Assembly (NCBI RefSeq): GCF_001754075.1
Contig: NZ_MIEH01000018.1
Location: 520,462 to 584,461 of the forward strand
Source of the DNA: Merdimonas faecis
GTDB lineage: Bacteria; Bacillota; Clostridia; Lachnospirales; Lachnospiraceae
Length of the DNA stretch: 64,000 nucleotides
Direction of reading: 5' to 3'
Part shown: positions 1 to 8,578 of the stretch, one piece after another
How the letters are laid out: each line of letters begins with the position of its first letter
Numbering within the stretch: the first letter of the stretch is position 1
Translations under genes and position numbers: made by a program
The notes under the pieces: model-generated
Seen by the model: only the letters and a program-made list of their open reading frames with translations
Databases searched by the model: none
What the model was told of the DNA's origin: nothing

Positions 1-229
1 CTATCTGCCTGTGTTCCTTCGGATTTTTGCTGTCCGTCTCTAACAGCAGCTCATATGGTGAAATTTCCAACACATCGCATATGATCATAATCTTATCAGC
101 AGAAGGTTTCGTTCCCTTTCTCCGCCAGTCACTGACCGTACTCTGGGAGATACCTGTTCTTTTCACAAATTCAATTTGTGACATTCCCTTTTCCTCAAGA
201 TATTGATAGATTCGTTCGCTAATAAGCAT
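1..229 (-). CDS. XRE-family helix-turn-helix regulator (3' end outside window)
   Basis: Seventy-six codons are visible before the gene runs off the left edge. The protein starts MLISERIYQYLEEKGM and continues with a Cro/C1-type helix-turn-helix (SQIEFVKRTGISQSTVSDW) at about residues 17-35, followed by the usual third helix and a PYELL segment, so it should bind DNA as a small repressor. The start at 229 is set by a GAAAGGAGAGG ribosome site a few bases upstream. Such short XRE proteins are common in prophages and integrative elements, which fits the nuclease-like remnant next to it. The target is unknown. Confidence 0.8.
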   Translation of the reverse strand, partial: MLISERIYQYLEEKGMSQIEFVKRTGISQSTVSDWRRKGTKPSADKIMIICDVLEISPYELLLETDSKNPKEHRQI

Positions 230-342
230 AGCCTCTCCTTTCAGTTTGTTCCTTAGCTTTTCTTTTCAATTTCATCTTGACAAAACCGTCAGTTCTCATT
301 AGTATAAAAAAGAAGAGAAATGGGTTTGTACCAAGTATGATT

Positions 343-639
343 TTAAAATCTGAACGGGTTGCTCGTTTCTTTTTTTACGTCTAAAATGTCATATAGATAA
401 TAATTTCCATTTTTTGCATGGCGGACCAACATGGAAACATGATATACGTTATGCCGTTCCAATATTCCCTGTTCGTTATAAATGGGCAATGCGAATCTGG
501 AATCGTACCGATACCATCCAAAAGCTGCATCTCGCAAATGCTTATTTCCAAAATTCTCCCGGAAATGCCATGTTAAAAGCATAGGGTTTGCAATTTTTAT
601 ATCCATGGAGTAAAATATGATTGTTTCAACCGGTTGTTT
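343..639 (-). pseudogene. Remnant of a phage/ICE-type nuclease-toxin domain protein
   Basis: The frame is open from 639 (after a TAG at 640-642) to the stop at 343; the only ATG, at 606, has no ribosome site in front of it. The 87 residues from that ATG have the look of the carboxy-terminal part of a larger protein: a RYDSRFALPIYN strand, an ERHNVY segment and a final YDILDVKKETSNPF. From memory this resembles the PBECR-type (barnase/EndoU/colicin-like) nuclease modules found at the ends of phage and conjugative-element proteins. I infer a truncated remnant. A small intact protein starting at 606 cannot be excluded. Family assignment is tentative. Confidence 0.4.
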
Positions 640-672
640 CTATCGGTCTGTTAGTACAGGAGGGAATAAACT

Positions 673-1071
673 ATGATATATACCATGATGCAGGCATGCA
701 AAGAAGCAGATATGACCTATCAGGCACTGAAATATTACTGCAATGAAGGGCTGGTGCCTAATGTAAAGCGCGACAAAAATAACCGGCGCATTTTTGATGA
801 AAAGGATATCAAATGGATCAAAGATCTGGTCTGTCTGAAAAAATGCGGGATGAGCATCCAGGAAATGAAGGACTATCTCGCTCTCTGCCTGGAAGGCCCA
901 TCCACGATCACCCGGCGAAAGGAAATGCTGTCCGTGAAACGAGAAGAACTCCTCTCCTCTATTCAGGAACTGGAGAGCTGCGTGGACTACATCGACTGGA
1001 AGCAGCAGTTCTATGATGATGTGCTCTCCGGAAAACGTCCCTATGTCAGCAATCTGATCGCCTCAAAATAG
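673..1071 (+). CDS. MerR-family transcriptional regulator
   Basis: A 132-residue protein with an amino-terminal winged helix-turn-helix (MMQACKEADMTYQALKYYCN) followed by the MerR wing and a KDLVCLKKCGMSIQEMKDYL helix, then a coiled-coil dimerisation helix (residues about 80-110). The start is supported by AGGAGGG at 659-665. MerR proteins twist a long-spacer promoter when they bind an effector. The only cysteines outside the DNA-binding part are isolated, so there is no obvious metal site and the effector is unknown. It has no co-directional partner: the next genes face it. Confidence 0.85.
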   Translation: MIYTMMQACKEADMTYQALKYYCNEGLVPNVKRDKNNRRIFDEKDIKWIKDLVCLKKCGMSIQEMKDYLALCLEGPSTITRRKEMLSVKREELLSSIQELESCVDYIDWKQQFYDDVLSGKRPYVSNLIASK

Positions 1072-1098
1072 TATGATTTAGTATGATTTATTATGGGT

Positions 1099-1797
1099 TC
1101 AAACGATAGCCCGCCCCCATACCGTCTCGATGATCTGAGGATTTCTTGCGTCATCCTCTATTTTTTCTCTCAGACGGTTGATATGGACAGACACTGTAGC
1201 CGCATCAGAAATGTAATCAAATCCCCAGATCTTTTCAAACAACTCCTCTTTTGAAAAAACAATATTAGGGTTTTCCGCCAGAAAGCGGAGCAGCTCAAAC
1301 TCCCGGTTTGGAAGGCGGATCTCACGTCCCTTCTTCCATACCTTCCAGGTCTTTGTTTCCACGACCACATCCTGTATTTTTAGCTTTCCGTTTTCATCAG
1401 AGGATTTATGCGCATTCTCCCGTCTGCCTGTCAGGCGTTCATACCGTTTCAGATGGGCACGGACCCTCGCCACCAGCTGGGAAGGATCAAAAGGCTTGGT
1501 TATATAGTCATCCGCCCCAAGCCCCAGTCCGCGTATCACATCCACAGCTTCCGCTCTTGCGGTTACCATCAGAATAGGAATATCTATCTCGTCCCGGATC
1601 TTACGGCAGATCGCATAGCCGTCAAGTCCGGGAAGCATCAGATCCAGAAGAACCAGGTCATAATTTTTTTCCTGGAGCACCTGGATGACTTTTCTGCCGT
1701 CGTCTATGATATCCGTCTCATATCCGTTACTTTCCAGATAATCCTTTTCCAGCCAGGCAATCTTTTCATCATCCTCCATGATCAGTATCTTTGCCAT
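1099..1797 (-). CDS. OmpR-family response regulator with frameshifted C-terminus
   Basis: A 232-residue response regulator: a receiver domain (residues 1-115) with the acidic pocket EDDE, the phospho-acceptor Asp in VLLDLMLPGLDG and the conserved Lys in TKPF, then a winged-helix DNA-binding domain ending IETVWGRAIV. The family normally ends VWGxGYR. Adding one G to the run of five G (minus strand; plus positions 1114-1118) would restore GAGYRLNP with a stop at 1091-1093. The wing hairpin is therefore altered by what looks like a single-base deletion. It lies 2 bp downstream of a histidine kinase that is also damaged. DNA binding may be impaired; a sequencing error is the alternative. Confidence 0.8.
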   Translation of the reverse strand: MAKILIMEDDEKIAWLEKDYLESNGYETDIIDDGRKVIQVLQEKNYDLVLLDLMLPGLDGYAICRKIRDEIDIPILMVTARAEAVDVIRGLGLGADDYITKPFDPSQLVARVRAHLKRYERLTGRRENAHKSSDENGKLKIQDVVVETKTWKVWKKGREIRLPNREFELLRFLAENPNIVFSKEELFEKIWGFDYISDAATVSVHINRLREKIEDDARNPQIIETVWGRAIV

Positions 1798-1799
1798 TT

Positions 1800-3097
1800 T
1801 TAGTCCTCCTTCGGGAACAGCAGCCGGATTTTAAATCCTCCGTCATTCTCTGCCTCCACACGTCCGTGATGCTGTTCCATAATATAATTTACTACATAAA
1901 GTCCTACGCCGCTCCCTTTTTCCTTTCTTGCCTCGTCACAGCGGTAAAACCGTTCAAAAATATGTGGGAGTTTATCCTCCGACACACCGTTTCCATGATC
2001 ATTCCACTCCAGAACCACCTCCGTCTCTGTCGCAAAGACAGAGATCTCAATCTCTACCGGCCTTGTCCCGGCATATTTCATGCTGTTTTCCAGAAGGTTG
2101 TCAAAAATACGGGGAATCTGTTCCACATCCATATTGATTTCGGGCATAGCTTCCTGCCCTACTTTCAATGAAAACGTCACATTCTCTGGATCGGCCATTT
2201 CTTCTTTCTGTGCAATATAAACACTGGTAAACTCCGCCAGATCAGCACGGACCATATGAAAAGGCATCTGCCCGCTCTCGATTCTCGAAAACTCAAACAG
2301 CTTCTGAAGAAGCACATTCATCTCCCTGGTTGAATCATATGCGGTTTTCAGATACTTTTCCTGCCTTTCTTTCGTATCAGCCACCCCGTCCAGTACCCCT
2401 TTGATATATCCCTGGATTGACGTCAGAGGTGTACGCAGATCATGGGAAATACCTGTTACCATATCGGTTCTGGCTTTCTCATTTTTCTCCCGCTGTTTCT
2501 GATTTTTCAAAATGGTGCGCTGCATATCATTAAAGCTTTGACATACACGTTCAAATTCCGCCTCGCCCTGATAATCGATCTCCTCTTCCATATTCCCGTC
2601 CTGGATCCGTTTTGCTCCATCTACCAGAAGCTCCACAGGCTCAAGCACTACCCGGTTCATCCTGCGGGTAAAAAATGCCGCTAAAAGAAGAAGAACAGCG
2701 ATCGCAACAGCTCCGCGACACATACCGCCGCCAGGAATATTGAGAACGGACTCGTAACCGAGGTTATAAGCCAGTTTTCTTCCGGGAAATGTGCCGCTAC
2801 GAGACGGGCATCCTGCTCAGGTATGTATTTCTCTACTACGGTTGCTTTTTGAAAGGTAAAGATATTGACCTGGCCATTTCCTTCCTCTTCCTGCCGGAAA
2901 TACTCCGCAAGATCATGCATCTGTCCGCTGTTATCCCCGGAAATCACCTGTCCGTCTGCAATCATAGCCGTATCATAGCCCCAGGGTTCCACCTGGGTGC
3001 GGATATCTTTTGGCGTTCCTGCCGACTCCTCCTTAAGGACGGCCGCAACCTCTTCCGCATGGTGGATAAAATCACCACTCTTGAGACAGTCCTGAAA
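1800..3097 (-). pseudogene. Sensor histidine kinase, frameshifted and N-terminally degraded
   Basis: The cytoplasmic part is intact in one frame (1800 to about 2723): second membrane helix, HAMP, the H-box SHDLRTPLTS, the N-box and the GSGVGLYVV ATP-binding motif. The extracytoplasmic part (about 2725-3097) lies in another frame. The join falls inside the second membrane helix near 2710-2730, where the -AAVC frame should pass into RGAVAIAVLLLL. Upstream of 3097 the sensor frame meets TGA (3098-3100) and TAA (3104-3106), so no clean first membrane helix or start is found. The gene is best read as a decaying partner of the adjacent response regulator. Truncated products could still be made, but membrane signalling is unlikely. 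Confidence 0.75.
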
Positions 3098-3222
3098 TCA
3101 AAATTAGATTTTATCAAGCCAATTCTCGATACCTGCGAAAAAGATAAAAAGGACAAATCCGAATAATCTGCAAGGGCTATCACACTAAATAATTAGTGCG
3201 GCAGCACTTTTTTGCAGAGAAT

Positions 3223-3252
3223 AAGAGCCAGGTCTGTGCAAGGCCTGGCTCT
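3223..3252 (-). terminator. Hairpin downstream of the riboflavin operon
   Basis: A perfect 10-bp stem (AAGAGCCAGG / CCTGGCTCTT) with a 10-base loop lies about 145 bp beyond the ribH stop. The T tract on either side is poor, so it may be a weak or factor-assisted terminator. Confidence 0.4.
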
Positions 3253-3256
3253 TGGT

Positions 3257-3291
3257 GTAAAATTTATTTATGCGACTAAATAAACTTTTAC
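3257..3291. repeat. AT-rich inverted repeat next to the rib operon end
   Basis: GTAAAATTTATTTA and TAAATAAACTTTTAC are complementary with one bulged base and a six-base centre (TGCGAC). It may be a second, AT-only terminator arm or a protein-binding dyad; the sequence does not decide. Confidence 0.35.
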
Positions 3292-3395
3292 AGAAAGATT
3301 ATACTCTATCTTCTCTGTACTATCAAATCAAACTTCCGCTGGATATGGAAATTTTGATCCCGGCAGATGATCCTGTCCACGTTCTGTGACTTTTC

Positions 3396-3863
3396 TTAGT
3401 CTTCTATTTCCCTGATCAGATTCACCATCTCAATGGCGCTTAACGCACAGTCATATCCTTTATTTCCTGCTTTTGTTCCGGCTCGTTCGATCGCCTGCTC
3501 GATATTTTCTGTGGTCAGCACACCAAACAGCACCGGAATATCCGCTGCGAGAGAAACCGAAGCGATTCCTTTTGACACCTCGCTGCACACATAATCATAG
3601 TGGCTGGTACTTCCCCGGATGACTGCTCCCAGACAGATCACGGCATCATATTTCCCGCTTTTTGCCATCTTAGAGGCGATCAGCGGGATTTCAAATGCCC
3701 CCGGCACCCATGCCACATGAATATCCTCCTCCTTTGCCTCATGGCGCTTCAGCCCGTCCAGCGCCCCTGCAAGAAGCTTTGATGTAATAAACTCATTAAA
3801 TCGTGAAGCTACGATTCCTATCTTTATTTCTCTTGCTACCAGATTTCCTTCCATAGTTTTCAT
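3396..3863 (-). CDS. ribH: 6,7-dimethyl-8-ribityllumazine synthase
   Basis: RibH condenses 5-amino-6-ribitylamino-uracil with 3,4-dihydroxy-2-butanone 4-phosphate, the penultimate step of riboflavin synthesis. The 155-residue length is usual. Visible family marks are SRFNEFIT near the start, WVPGAFEIP (residues 51-59), [16 protein letters not shown] (the GAVIRG phosphate loop and catalytic His) and LTTENIEQA. It is the last gene of the ribD-ribE-ribBA-ribH operon, so its supply depends on the FMN riboswitch upstream of ribD. Confidence 0.97.
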   Translation of the reverse strand: MKTMEGNLVAREIKIGIVASRFNEFITSKLLAGALDGLKRHEAKEEDIHVAWVPGAFEIPLIASKMAKSGKYDAVICLGAVIRGSTSHYDYVCSEVSKGIASVSLAADIPVLFGVLTTENIEQAIERAGTKAGNKGYDCALSAIEMVNLIREIED

Positions 3864-3927
3864 ATAATTCCATCCTTTCTGTCTATTTCCTTAATTTCAT
3901 TCTTTTCATCTTCCCCGAAATCCTGGA

Positions 3928-5130
3928 TTATCTGTACTTCAGCATATGCCCCATCCGCTTTTGCTTTGTTTGCAGATAAAATATGTCATACTCTGTGGCA
4001 CTCATCTGTATCGGTATCCGCTCGGTAATCTGCATTCCAAATTCCTTTAGCTGGTAAACCTTGTCCGGATTATTGGTCAATAGGCGAAGGCTTTTGGCCC
4101 CCAGATCCTTCAGGATCTGAGCCCCGATATAATATTCTCTTTCATCTGCGGCAAATCCCAGGGCAAGATTGGCATCCAGCGTATCCATCCCCTGTTCCTG
4201 CAGTTCATAGGCTCTCAGTTTATTGATCAGCCCGATACCGCGGCCTTCCTGCCGCATATAAAGCAATATTCCCCGGCCTTCCTTCTCAATCTGTGTCATT
4301 GCCGCATGAAGCTGCTGTCCGCAGTCACAGCGAAGGGAGCCGAACGTATCTCCGGTCAGGCACTCTGAATGGACACGGCATAAAACCTCTTCTCCGTCTC
4401 CGATTTCTCCTTTGACTAACGCAATATGATGCTCACCGTTCAGCCGGTTGACATATCCATAAGCCGTAAAATCTCCATATTGGGTCGGCATCCTGGTGAC
4501 GGTCACCTGATCCACAAGCTTTTCATGGCATTTGCGGTACTCCTTAATATCCCGGATCGTAATAAAAGTTATCTGCCATTTCTCCGCCAGTTCCTTTAGC
4601 TCCCGGGTTCGCATCATTGTACCGTCCTCCCGCATGACTTCACAGCATAAGCCACATTCTTTCAGCCCTGCCAGCCTGCAGAGGTCCACGGTTGCCTCCG
4701 TATGTCCTTCCCGCTCCAGCACGCCGTTTTTCTTTGCCAGCAGTGGGAACATATGTCCCGGCCGTCGGAAGTCTTCCGGACGGGCATCTTCTTCTGCACA
4801 TTTCATAGCTGTCACTGAACGTTCTGCCGCTGAAATGCCTGTGGCTGTCTCCACGCTGTCGATGGACACTGTAAAGGCTGTCTCATGATTGTCCGTATTT
4901 TCCGTTACCATTTGAGGCAGCTTAAGCTTTCTTATATATGATTCGGCCATAGGCATACATATCAGCCCTTTGCCATGCACTGCCATAAAATTAATGTTCT
5001 CTGTAGTCGCAAATTCTGCGGCACAGATAAAGTCTCCTTCATTTTCTCTGTCCGGATCGTCTGTTACCAGAATGATCTTCCCCTGCCTGAGATCCTCAAG
5101 CGCTTTTTCAATCGTGTCAAATTGAAACAT
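3928..5130 (-). CDS. ribBA: Bifunctional DHBP synthase / GTP cyclohydrolase II
   Basis: One protein makes both riboflavin precursors. The amino-terminal half is 3,4-dihydroxy-2-butanone 4-phosphate synthase ([12 protein letters not shown] acidic loop, [21 protein letters not shown]). The carboxy-terminal half is GTP cyclohydrolase II, with the zinc ligands in [15 protein letters not shown], then [10 protein letters not shown] and LLTNNPDK. I set the start at 5130 (MFQFDT), preceded by AAGGGAAAGGA; an in-frame ATG at 5169 would overlap the end of ribE. The protein is about 400 residues, the usual fusion size in Firmicutes. Confidence 0.96.
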   Translation of the reverse strand: MFQFDTIEKALEDLRQGKIILVTDDPDRENEGDFICAAEFATTENINFMAVHGKGLICMPMAESYIRKLKLPQMVTENTDNHETAFTVSIDSVETATGISAAERSVTAMKCAEEDARPEDFRRPGHMFPLLAKKNGVLEREGHTEATVDLCRLAGLKECGLCCEVMREDGTMMRTRELKELAEKWQITFITIRDIKEYRKCHEKLVDQVTVTRMPTQYGDFTAYGYVNRLNGEHHIALVKGEIGDGEEVLCRVHSECLTGDTFGSLRCDCGQQLHAAMTQIEKEGRGILLYMRQEGRGIGLINKLRAYELQEQGMDTLDANLALGFAADEREYYIGAQILKDLGAKSLRLLTNNPDKVYQLKEFGMQITERIPIQMSATEYDIFYLQTKQKRMGHMLKYR

Positions 5131-5158
5131 TCCTTTCCCTTCTTTCTGCAATATGTTT

Positions 5159-5806
5159 TTAAAACCCACATCGGAGAAGAAACTCCTCCGTTATAGCACT
5201 CTCCGGCTTTTTGGCTGTTGAACCCCGGATCAGTTTCTCTATATATTTCCCGATGATATCTGTCTCCAGATTGACCATATCTCCCGGCTTTTTTCCCCTA
5301 AGTGCCGTCTCCCTGCTGGTATGCGGTATGACTGAGACAGAAAACCAGTCATTGCCTGTCCGGGCTACCGTAAGACTGATCCCGTCAACAGCGACGGAGC
5401 CTTTCTCTACTACAAGACGCAGAAGTTCTTCTTCTGCCTGGATGGTATACCAGACCGCATTATCATCATTCTCGATTCTTACTATGTTTCCTGTGCCATC
5501 CACATGGCCTGCTACAATGTGTCCGCCAAACCGTCCATCTGCCGCCATCGCCCGCTCCAGATTGACCCGGCTTCCCGGAACCAGATTTCGGAGTGCAGAG
5601 CGGCTCAGCGTCTCATGCATTACGTCTGCATGGAACATCCCGTTTTCAAGCCCCGTTACTGTCAGGCAGACTCCGTTTACTGCAATACTGTCTCCCACTT
5701 TCGTCCCTTCAAGGACTGTCTCTGCCTGGATAGATATTACTGCCGAATGTCTGCCCTTCTGGATCTTTTTTATGCGTCCGGTTTCCTCAATGATCCCTGT
5801 AAACAT
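5159..5806 (-). CDS. ribE: Riboflavin synthase, alpha chain
   Basis: RibE dismutates two molecules of dimethyl-ribityllumazine into riboflavin. The 215-residue protein starts with the hallmark [10 protein letters not shown] and shows the internal duplication of two lumazine-binding barrels: [13 protein letters not shown] in the first and [13 protein letters not shown] in the second, each followed by a T-L segment, with the second barrel holding GHVDGTG. Its start overlaps the end of ribD by 20 bp, so the two are translationally coupled. Confidence 0.97.
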   Translation of the reverse strand: MFTGIIEETGRIKKIQKGRHSAVISIQAETVLEGTKVGDSIAVNGVCLTVTGLENGMFHADVMHETLSRSALRNLVPGSRVNLERAMAADGRFGGHIVAGHVDGTGNIVRIENDDNAVWYTIQAEEELLRLVVEKGSVAVDGISLTVARTGNDWFSVSVIPHTSRETALRGKKPGDMVNLETDIIGKYIEKLIRGSTAKKPESAITEEFLLRCGF

Positions 5807-6893
5807 CTCTGTCCACCATTCCTTCCATCAGATAATCTTCTCCGATTTGTCTTATCTTTATCTCCTTTATCTTTACCGCCTCATCCGGATCAGCGCATCC
5901 ACTGCCCTCCACAGGTGTCTTTGCCTTTGCACCGCCGAAAAGCTTTGGCGCCATGTAGCAGAAAACCTTCTGCACAATCCCCGACCTCAGAGCAGACCAG
6001 TTTAAGGTACCTCCGCCTTCCAGGAGGATGCTGTCGATCTCCATCCTGCCCAGCGTCCTCACCAGCTCCTGAAGATCTACCCGACCGTCCGCTCCCGGAA
6101 CTGTCAGAACCCGGCATCCCTTATCCTGATATACTCCACACCTGGACGGGTCCTTGCAGGCTGTTGCCAGAATCGTAGGCACTTCCCCGGCTGTCTCTAT
6201 AAGCCTGGAGTCCAGCGGAGTCCGCAGCATAGAATCACAGATGATGCGAACCGGATTTTTCCCGCCTCTGATCCGGCAGGTAAGACTTGGATCATCAGCA
6301 AGCACTGTTCCCATTCCGACCATGATCCCGCTGTATTGCTGCCTTAAGCGCTGTACATGTTCCCTTGCTTTTGTCCCGGTAACCCACTGGGATTTTCCTG
6401 TGTAAGCTGCAATCTTTCCATCCATTGTCATGGCATATTTCATAGCCACATAGGGCTGTCCGGTACGGATATAATGGAAAAAAATCTGGTTCAAAGCATC
6501 ACAGGCCGCTTCTTCTACATGCTCTGTCACCTCCACTCCGTGCTCCCGTAAAATGCGGACACCTTTTCCTGACACTTTAGGATTGGGATCCGACGACCCG
6601 ATCACTATTCTCCGGATCCCTGCCTCCAGAATCGCTTCCACGCAGGGTGGCTGTTTTCCATAGTGACAACAGGGCTCCAGTGTCACATACATGACTGCTC
6701 CCGTCGGAGACTCCCTGCAGCTATCCAGTGCATTTCGTTCCGCATGTTTTTCCCCGTATCTTAGATGATACCCTTCTCCTATAATCCGCCCGTTTTTAAC
6801 GATCACCGCTCCTACCATCGGATTCGGAGATGTCCATCCCATCCCCTTTTCTGCCAGCTTAAGCGCCCGCCGCATATATGCTCCGTCATCCAT
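5787..6893 (-). CDS. ribD: Bifunctional diaminohydroxyphosphoribosylaminopyrimidine deaminase / reductase
   Basis: RibD carries out the deamination and the side-chain reduction of the pathway. Residues 1-145 are a CMP/dCMP-type zinc deaminase (HAERNAL and EPCCHYGKQPPC supply His and Cys ligands). Residues 150-368 are a dihydrofolate-reductase-like NADPH domain (AMTMDGKIA, GTVLADDPSLTCR, LLEGGGTLN). The start at 6893 follows AAGGAGG at about 6903-6909. It is the first gene of the operon, separated from the FMN riboswitch by two intrinsic terminators. Confidence 0.97.
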   Translation of the reverse strand: MDDGAYMRRALKLAEKGMGWTSPNPMVGAVIVKNGRIIGEGYHLRYGEKHAERNALDSCRESPTGAVMYVTLEPCCHYGKQPPCVEAILEAGIRRIVIGSSDPNPKVSGKGVRILREHGVEVTEHVEEAACDALNQIFFHYIRTGQPYVAMKYAMTMDGKIAAYTGKSQWVTGTKAREHVQRLRQQYSGIMVGMGTVLADDPSLTCRIRGGKNPVRIICDSMLRTPLDSRLIETAGEVPTILATACKDPSRCGVYQDKGCRVLTVPGADGRVDLQELVRTLGRMEIDSILLEGGGTLNWSALRSGIVQKVFCYMAPKLFGGAKAKTPVEGSGCADPDEAVKIKEIKIRQIGEDYLMEGMVDRDVYRDH

Positions 6894-6925
6894 TTTTTCC
6901 GCGCCTCCTTACCCGGTCATTTTCC

Positions 6926-6958
6926 CAAAAGAAAAAGCCCTGAAAATTTATTCAGGGC
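6926..6958 (-). terminator. Second terminator between the FMN riboswitch and ribD
   Basis: On the minus strand GCCCTGAA pairs with TTCAGGGC (plus 6951-6958 and 6937-6944), followed by TTTTTCTTTT. It ends about 20 bases before the ribD ribosome site. Confidence 0.75.
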
Positions 6959-6994
6959 AAACATCACATCATTATACTTACACCAAAGACCGTG

Positions 6995-7031
6995 GAAAAA
7001 TAAAAAACTCTGGAACTGTTATATTCCAGAG
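6995..7031 (-). terminator. First terminator downstream of the FMN aptamer
   Basis: CTCTGGAA (plus 7024-7031, read on the minus strand) pairs with TTCCAGAG (7008-7015) and is followed by T6-A-T5. Its position about 40 bases past the aptamer makes it the likely expression-platform terminator. Confidence 0.8.
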
Positions 7032-7068
7032 CAGCATTCTTGCACCACATCACATCGTGTATCCTGTA

Positions 7069-7178
7069 TCTTCTTCCATCCAGACTTTAACTGTCGGCCC
7101 CGGAATTTCACCGGATCATGCCTGTTACGGCTCGCGGGCTTTACCGCCGGTAGGGAAACGATCCCTGCCCTGAAGACT
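7069..7178 (-). ncRNA. FMN riboswitch (RFN element)
   Basis: The minus strand contains the conserved RFN blocks in order: a CAGGGCAGGG start, CCGGCGGTAAAGCCCGCGAG, GGTGAAATTCCGGGGCCGACAG, and TTAAAGTCTGGATG-GAAGAAGAT at the end. The outer P1 stem pairs TCTTC at both edges. Binding of FMN should favour termination and so shut down ribD-ribE-ribBA-ribH when flavin is plentiful. Confidence 0.95.
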
Positions 7179-7330
7179 TTTTATTCATTTCTGGTACATA
7201 GTATACAGAACTTATCCACAGTTGTCAATCCAAAGCGCAAATCCTTTGTTTTATATGCCAATTTTAATTGACTTTTACAGAATAAACATGGTATTAGTAA
7301 CATATATCATGGAAAACAGGAGGCATAACG

Positions 7331-8422
7331 ATGAATGTCATCAGTTCGAAAACCGCACAGCAGATCGTCGATACCGTTAAAGAATTTTGCGGATATGATA
7401 TTAATTTTATCAATGAAAAAGGTATGATACTGGCCAGCACAGACACCTTGCGTATCGGTACCTTCCATGAAGGCGGCATGGCTGCCCTGAAAAATGGTGA
7501 ATCGCTGGAAGTCTTTCAGGATGATGCTTTCCACGGCACACAAAAGGGCGTAAATATTCCGGTACTTCAGGATGGAAAACCTTCCGCTGTCATCGGGATC
7601 AGCGGAAATCCGGATGAAGTGCGCTCTTACGCCCGGCTGGCAGAGCGTATCACCCGGTTGATCCTGCGTGAACAGGAGCTTAACGCTGCTGCCCGTACTT
7701 CCACTGAACGGAAAAATTATCTGATCCAGTCCCTTTTAAACGGCAGTCCGGAAAATCCCGGTTATCTTCTCCGGCTTCTAAAAGACTTTGGCCTGGATCC
7801 GGATTCTCCAAAGAAGATAATCCTGATACGCCTGAACTCCAAAAACAGCAGCGGTTCCATCTCCTATGCCGAATCCAGGATCCAAAAACTCTGTGATACC
7901 CTCCAGGGGACGGTCTTCTGTTACCAGTACCCCTGTGATTTTATCCTCCTTGCCGATGCTTCCTGCATAGAACAACACTTCTCTTTTCTGGAACACTTTG
8001 CCTCTCAGGAGCAGAATGTTCTTTGCATCGGTGTCGGAAAAAGTGTTGACCTCTACCAGGCGCAGGCTTCCTATGCCACTGCTCAGATTGCTCTGGAAAG
8101 CCTTTCCTTATCAGAAACGAATCTGTCCCGGTTCGATCAGCTGACACTGGAGATCCTCCTTGGCTCCGTGTCTTTGGAGGGACGCCAGGAATTTCTTGCC
8201 AGATCCATCGGCTCTTTATCTTCCGACGATAAGCATCTCCTTCGTATGTATTTCGAAGAGGACTGTTCTCTCTCCCATACGGCAGAAAAACTGTTTCTCC
8301 ACAAAAACACCCTGCAGTACCGCCTGGACCGGATCCGCAGGAATTGTGGATTTGACCCGCGAAAATTTAAAGATGGCGTGATCCTCTATCTGGCACTCCG
8401 GCTTTCATCCTCTGCGCCTTAA
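7331..8422 (+). CDS. CdaR-type sugar diacid / glycerate regulator
   Basis: A 363-residue regulator. The amino-terminal 130 residues (SSKTAQQIVDTVKEF, then GVNIPVLQDGKPSAVIGISG) match the sugar-diacid recognition domain of CdaR. The carboxy-terminal end (YFEEDCSLSHTAEKLFLHKN followed by TLQYRLDRI) is the PucR-type helix-turn-helix. E. coli CdaR activates uptake and breakdown of glucarate, galactarate and glycerate. Here the gene directly downstream is a glycerate kinase, so activation of that gene in response to glycerate is the likely job. The start follows AACAGGAGGCATAACG. Confidence 0.88.
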   Translation: MNVISSKTAQQIVDTVKEFCGYDINFINEKGMILASTDTLRIGTFHEGGMAALKNGESLEVFQDDAFHGTQKGVNIPVLQDGKPSAVIGISGNPDEVRSYARLAERITRLILREQELNAAARTSTERKNYLIQSLLNGSPENPGYLLRLLKDFGLDPDSPKKIILIRLNSKNSSGSISYAESRIQKLCDTLQGTVFCYQYPCDFILLADASCIEQHFSFLEHFASQEQNVLCIGVGKSVDLYQAQASYATAQIALESLSLSETNLSRFDQLTLEILLGSVSLEGRQEFLARSIGSLSSDDKHLLRMYFEEDCSLSHTAEKLFLHKNTLQYRLDRIRRNCGFDPRKFKDGVILYLALRLSSSAP

Positions 8423-8578
8423 CTGCTATTACTTTGGTATATATAACATATAATTTGTAAATCTGTTTATATCTTTGTCTTATATGACATATCTTCCACA
8501 TTAATTTTCTTCTATACTGGATACAGTAAGATATGTACATTTCCAAAAAAGTGTAGAAAAAGATTGGAGGCATTTTGT

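Noticed and set aside
5211..6005. Open frame of 264 codons on the plus strand
   Set aside because: Antisense shadow of ribE and ribD; composition low in charged residues typical of a mirror frame.
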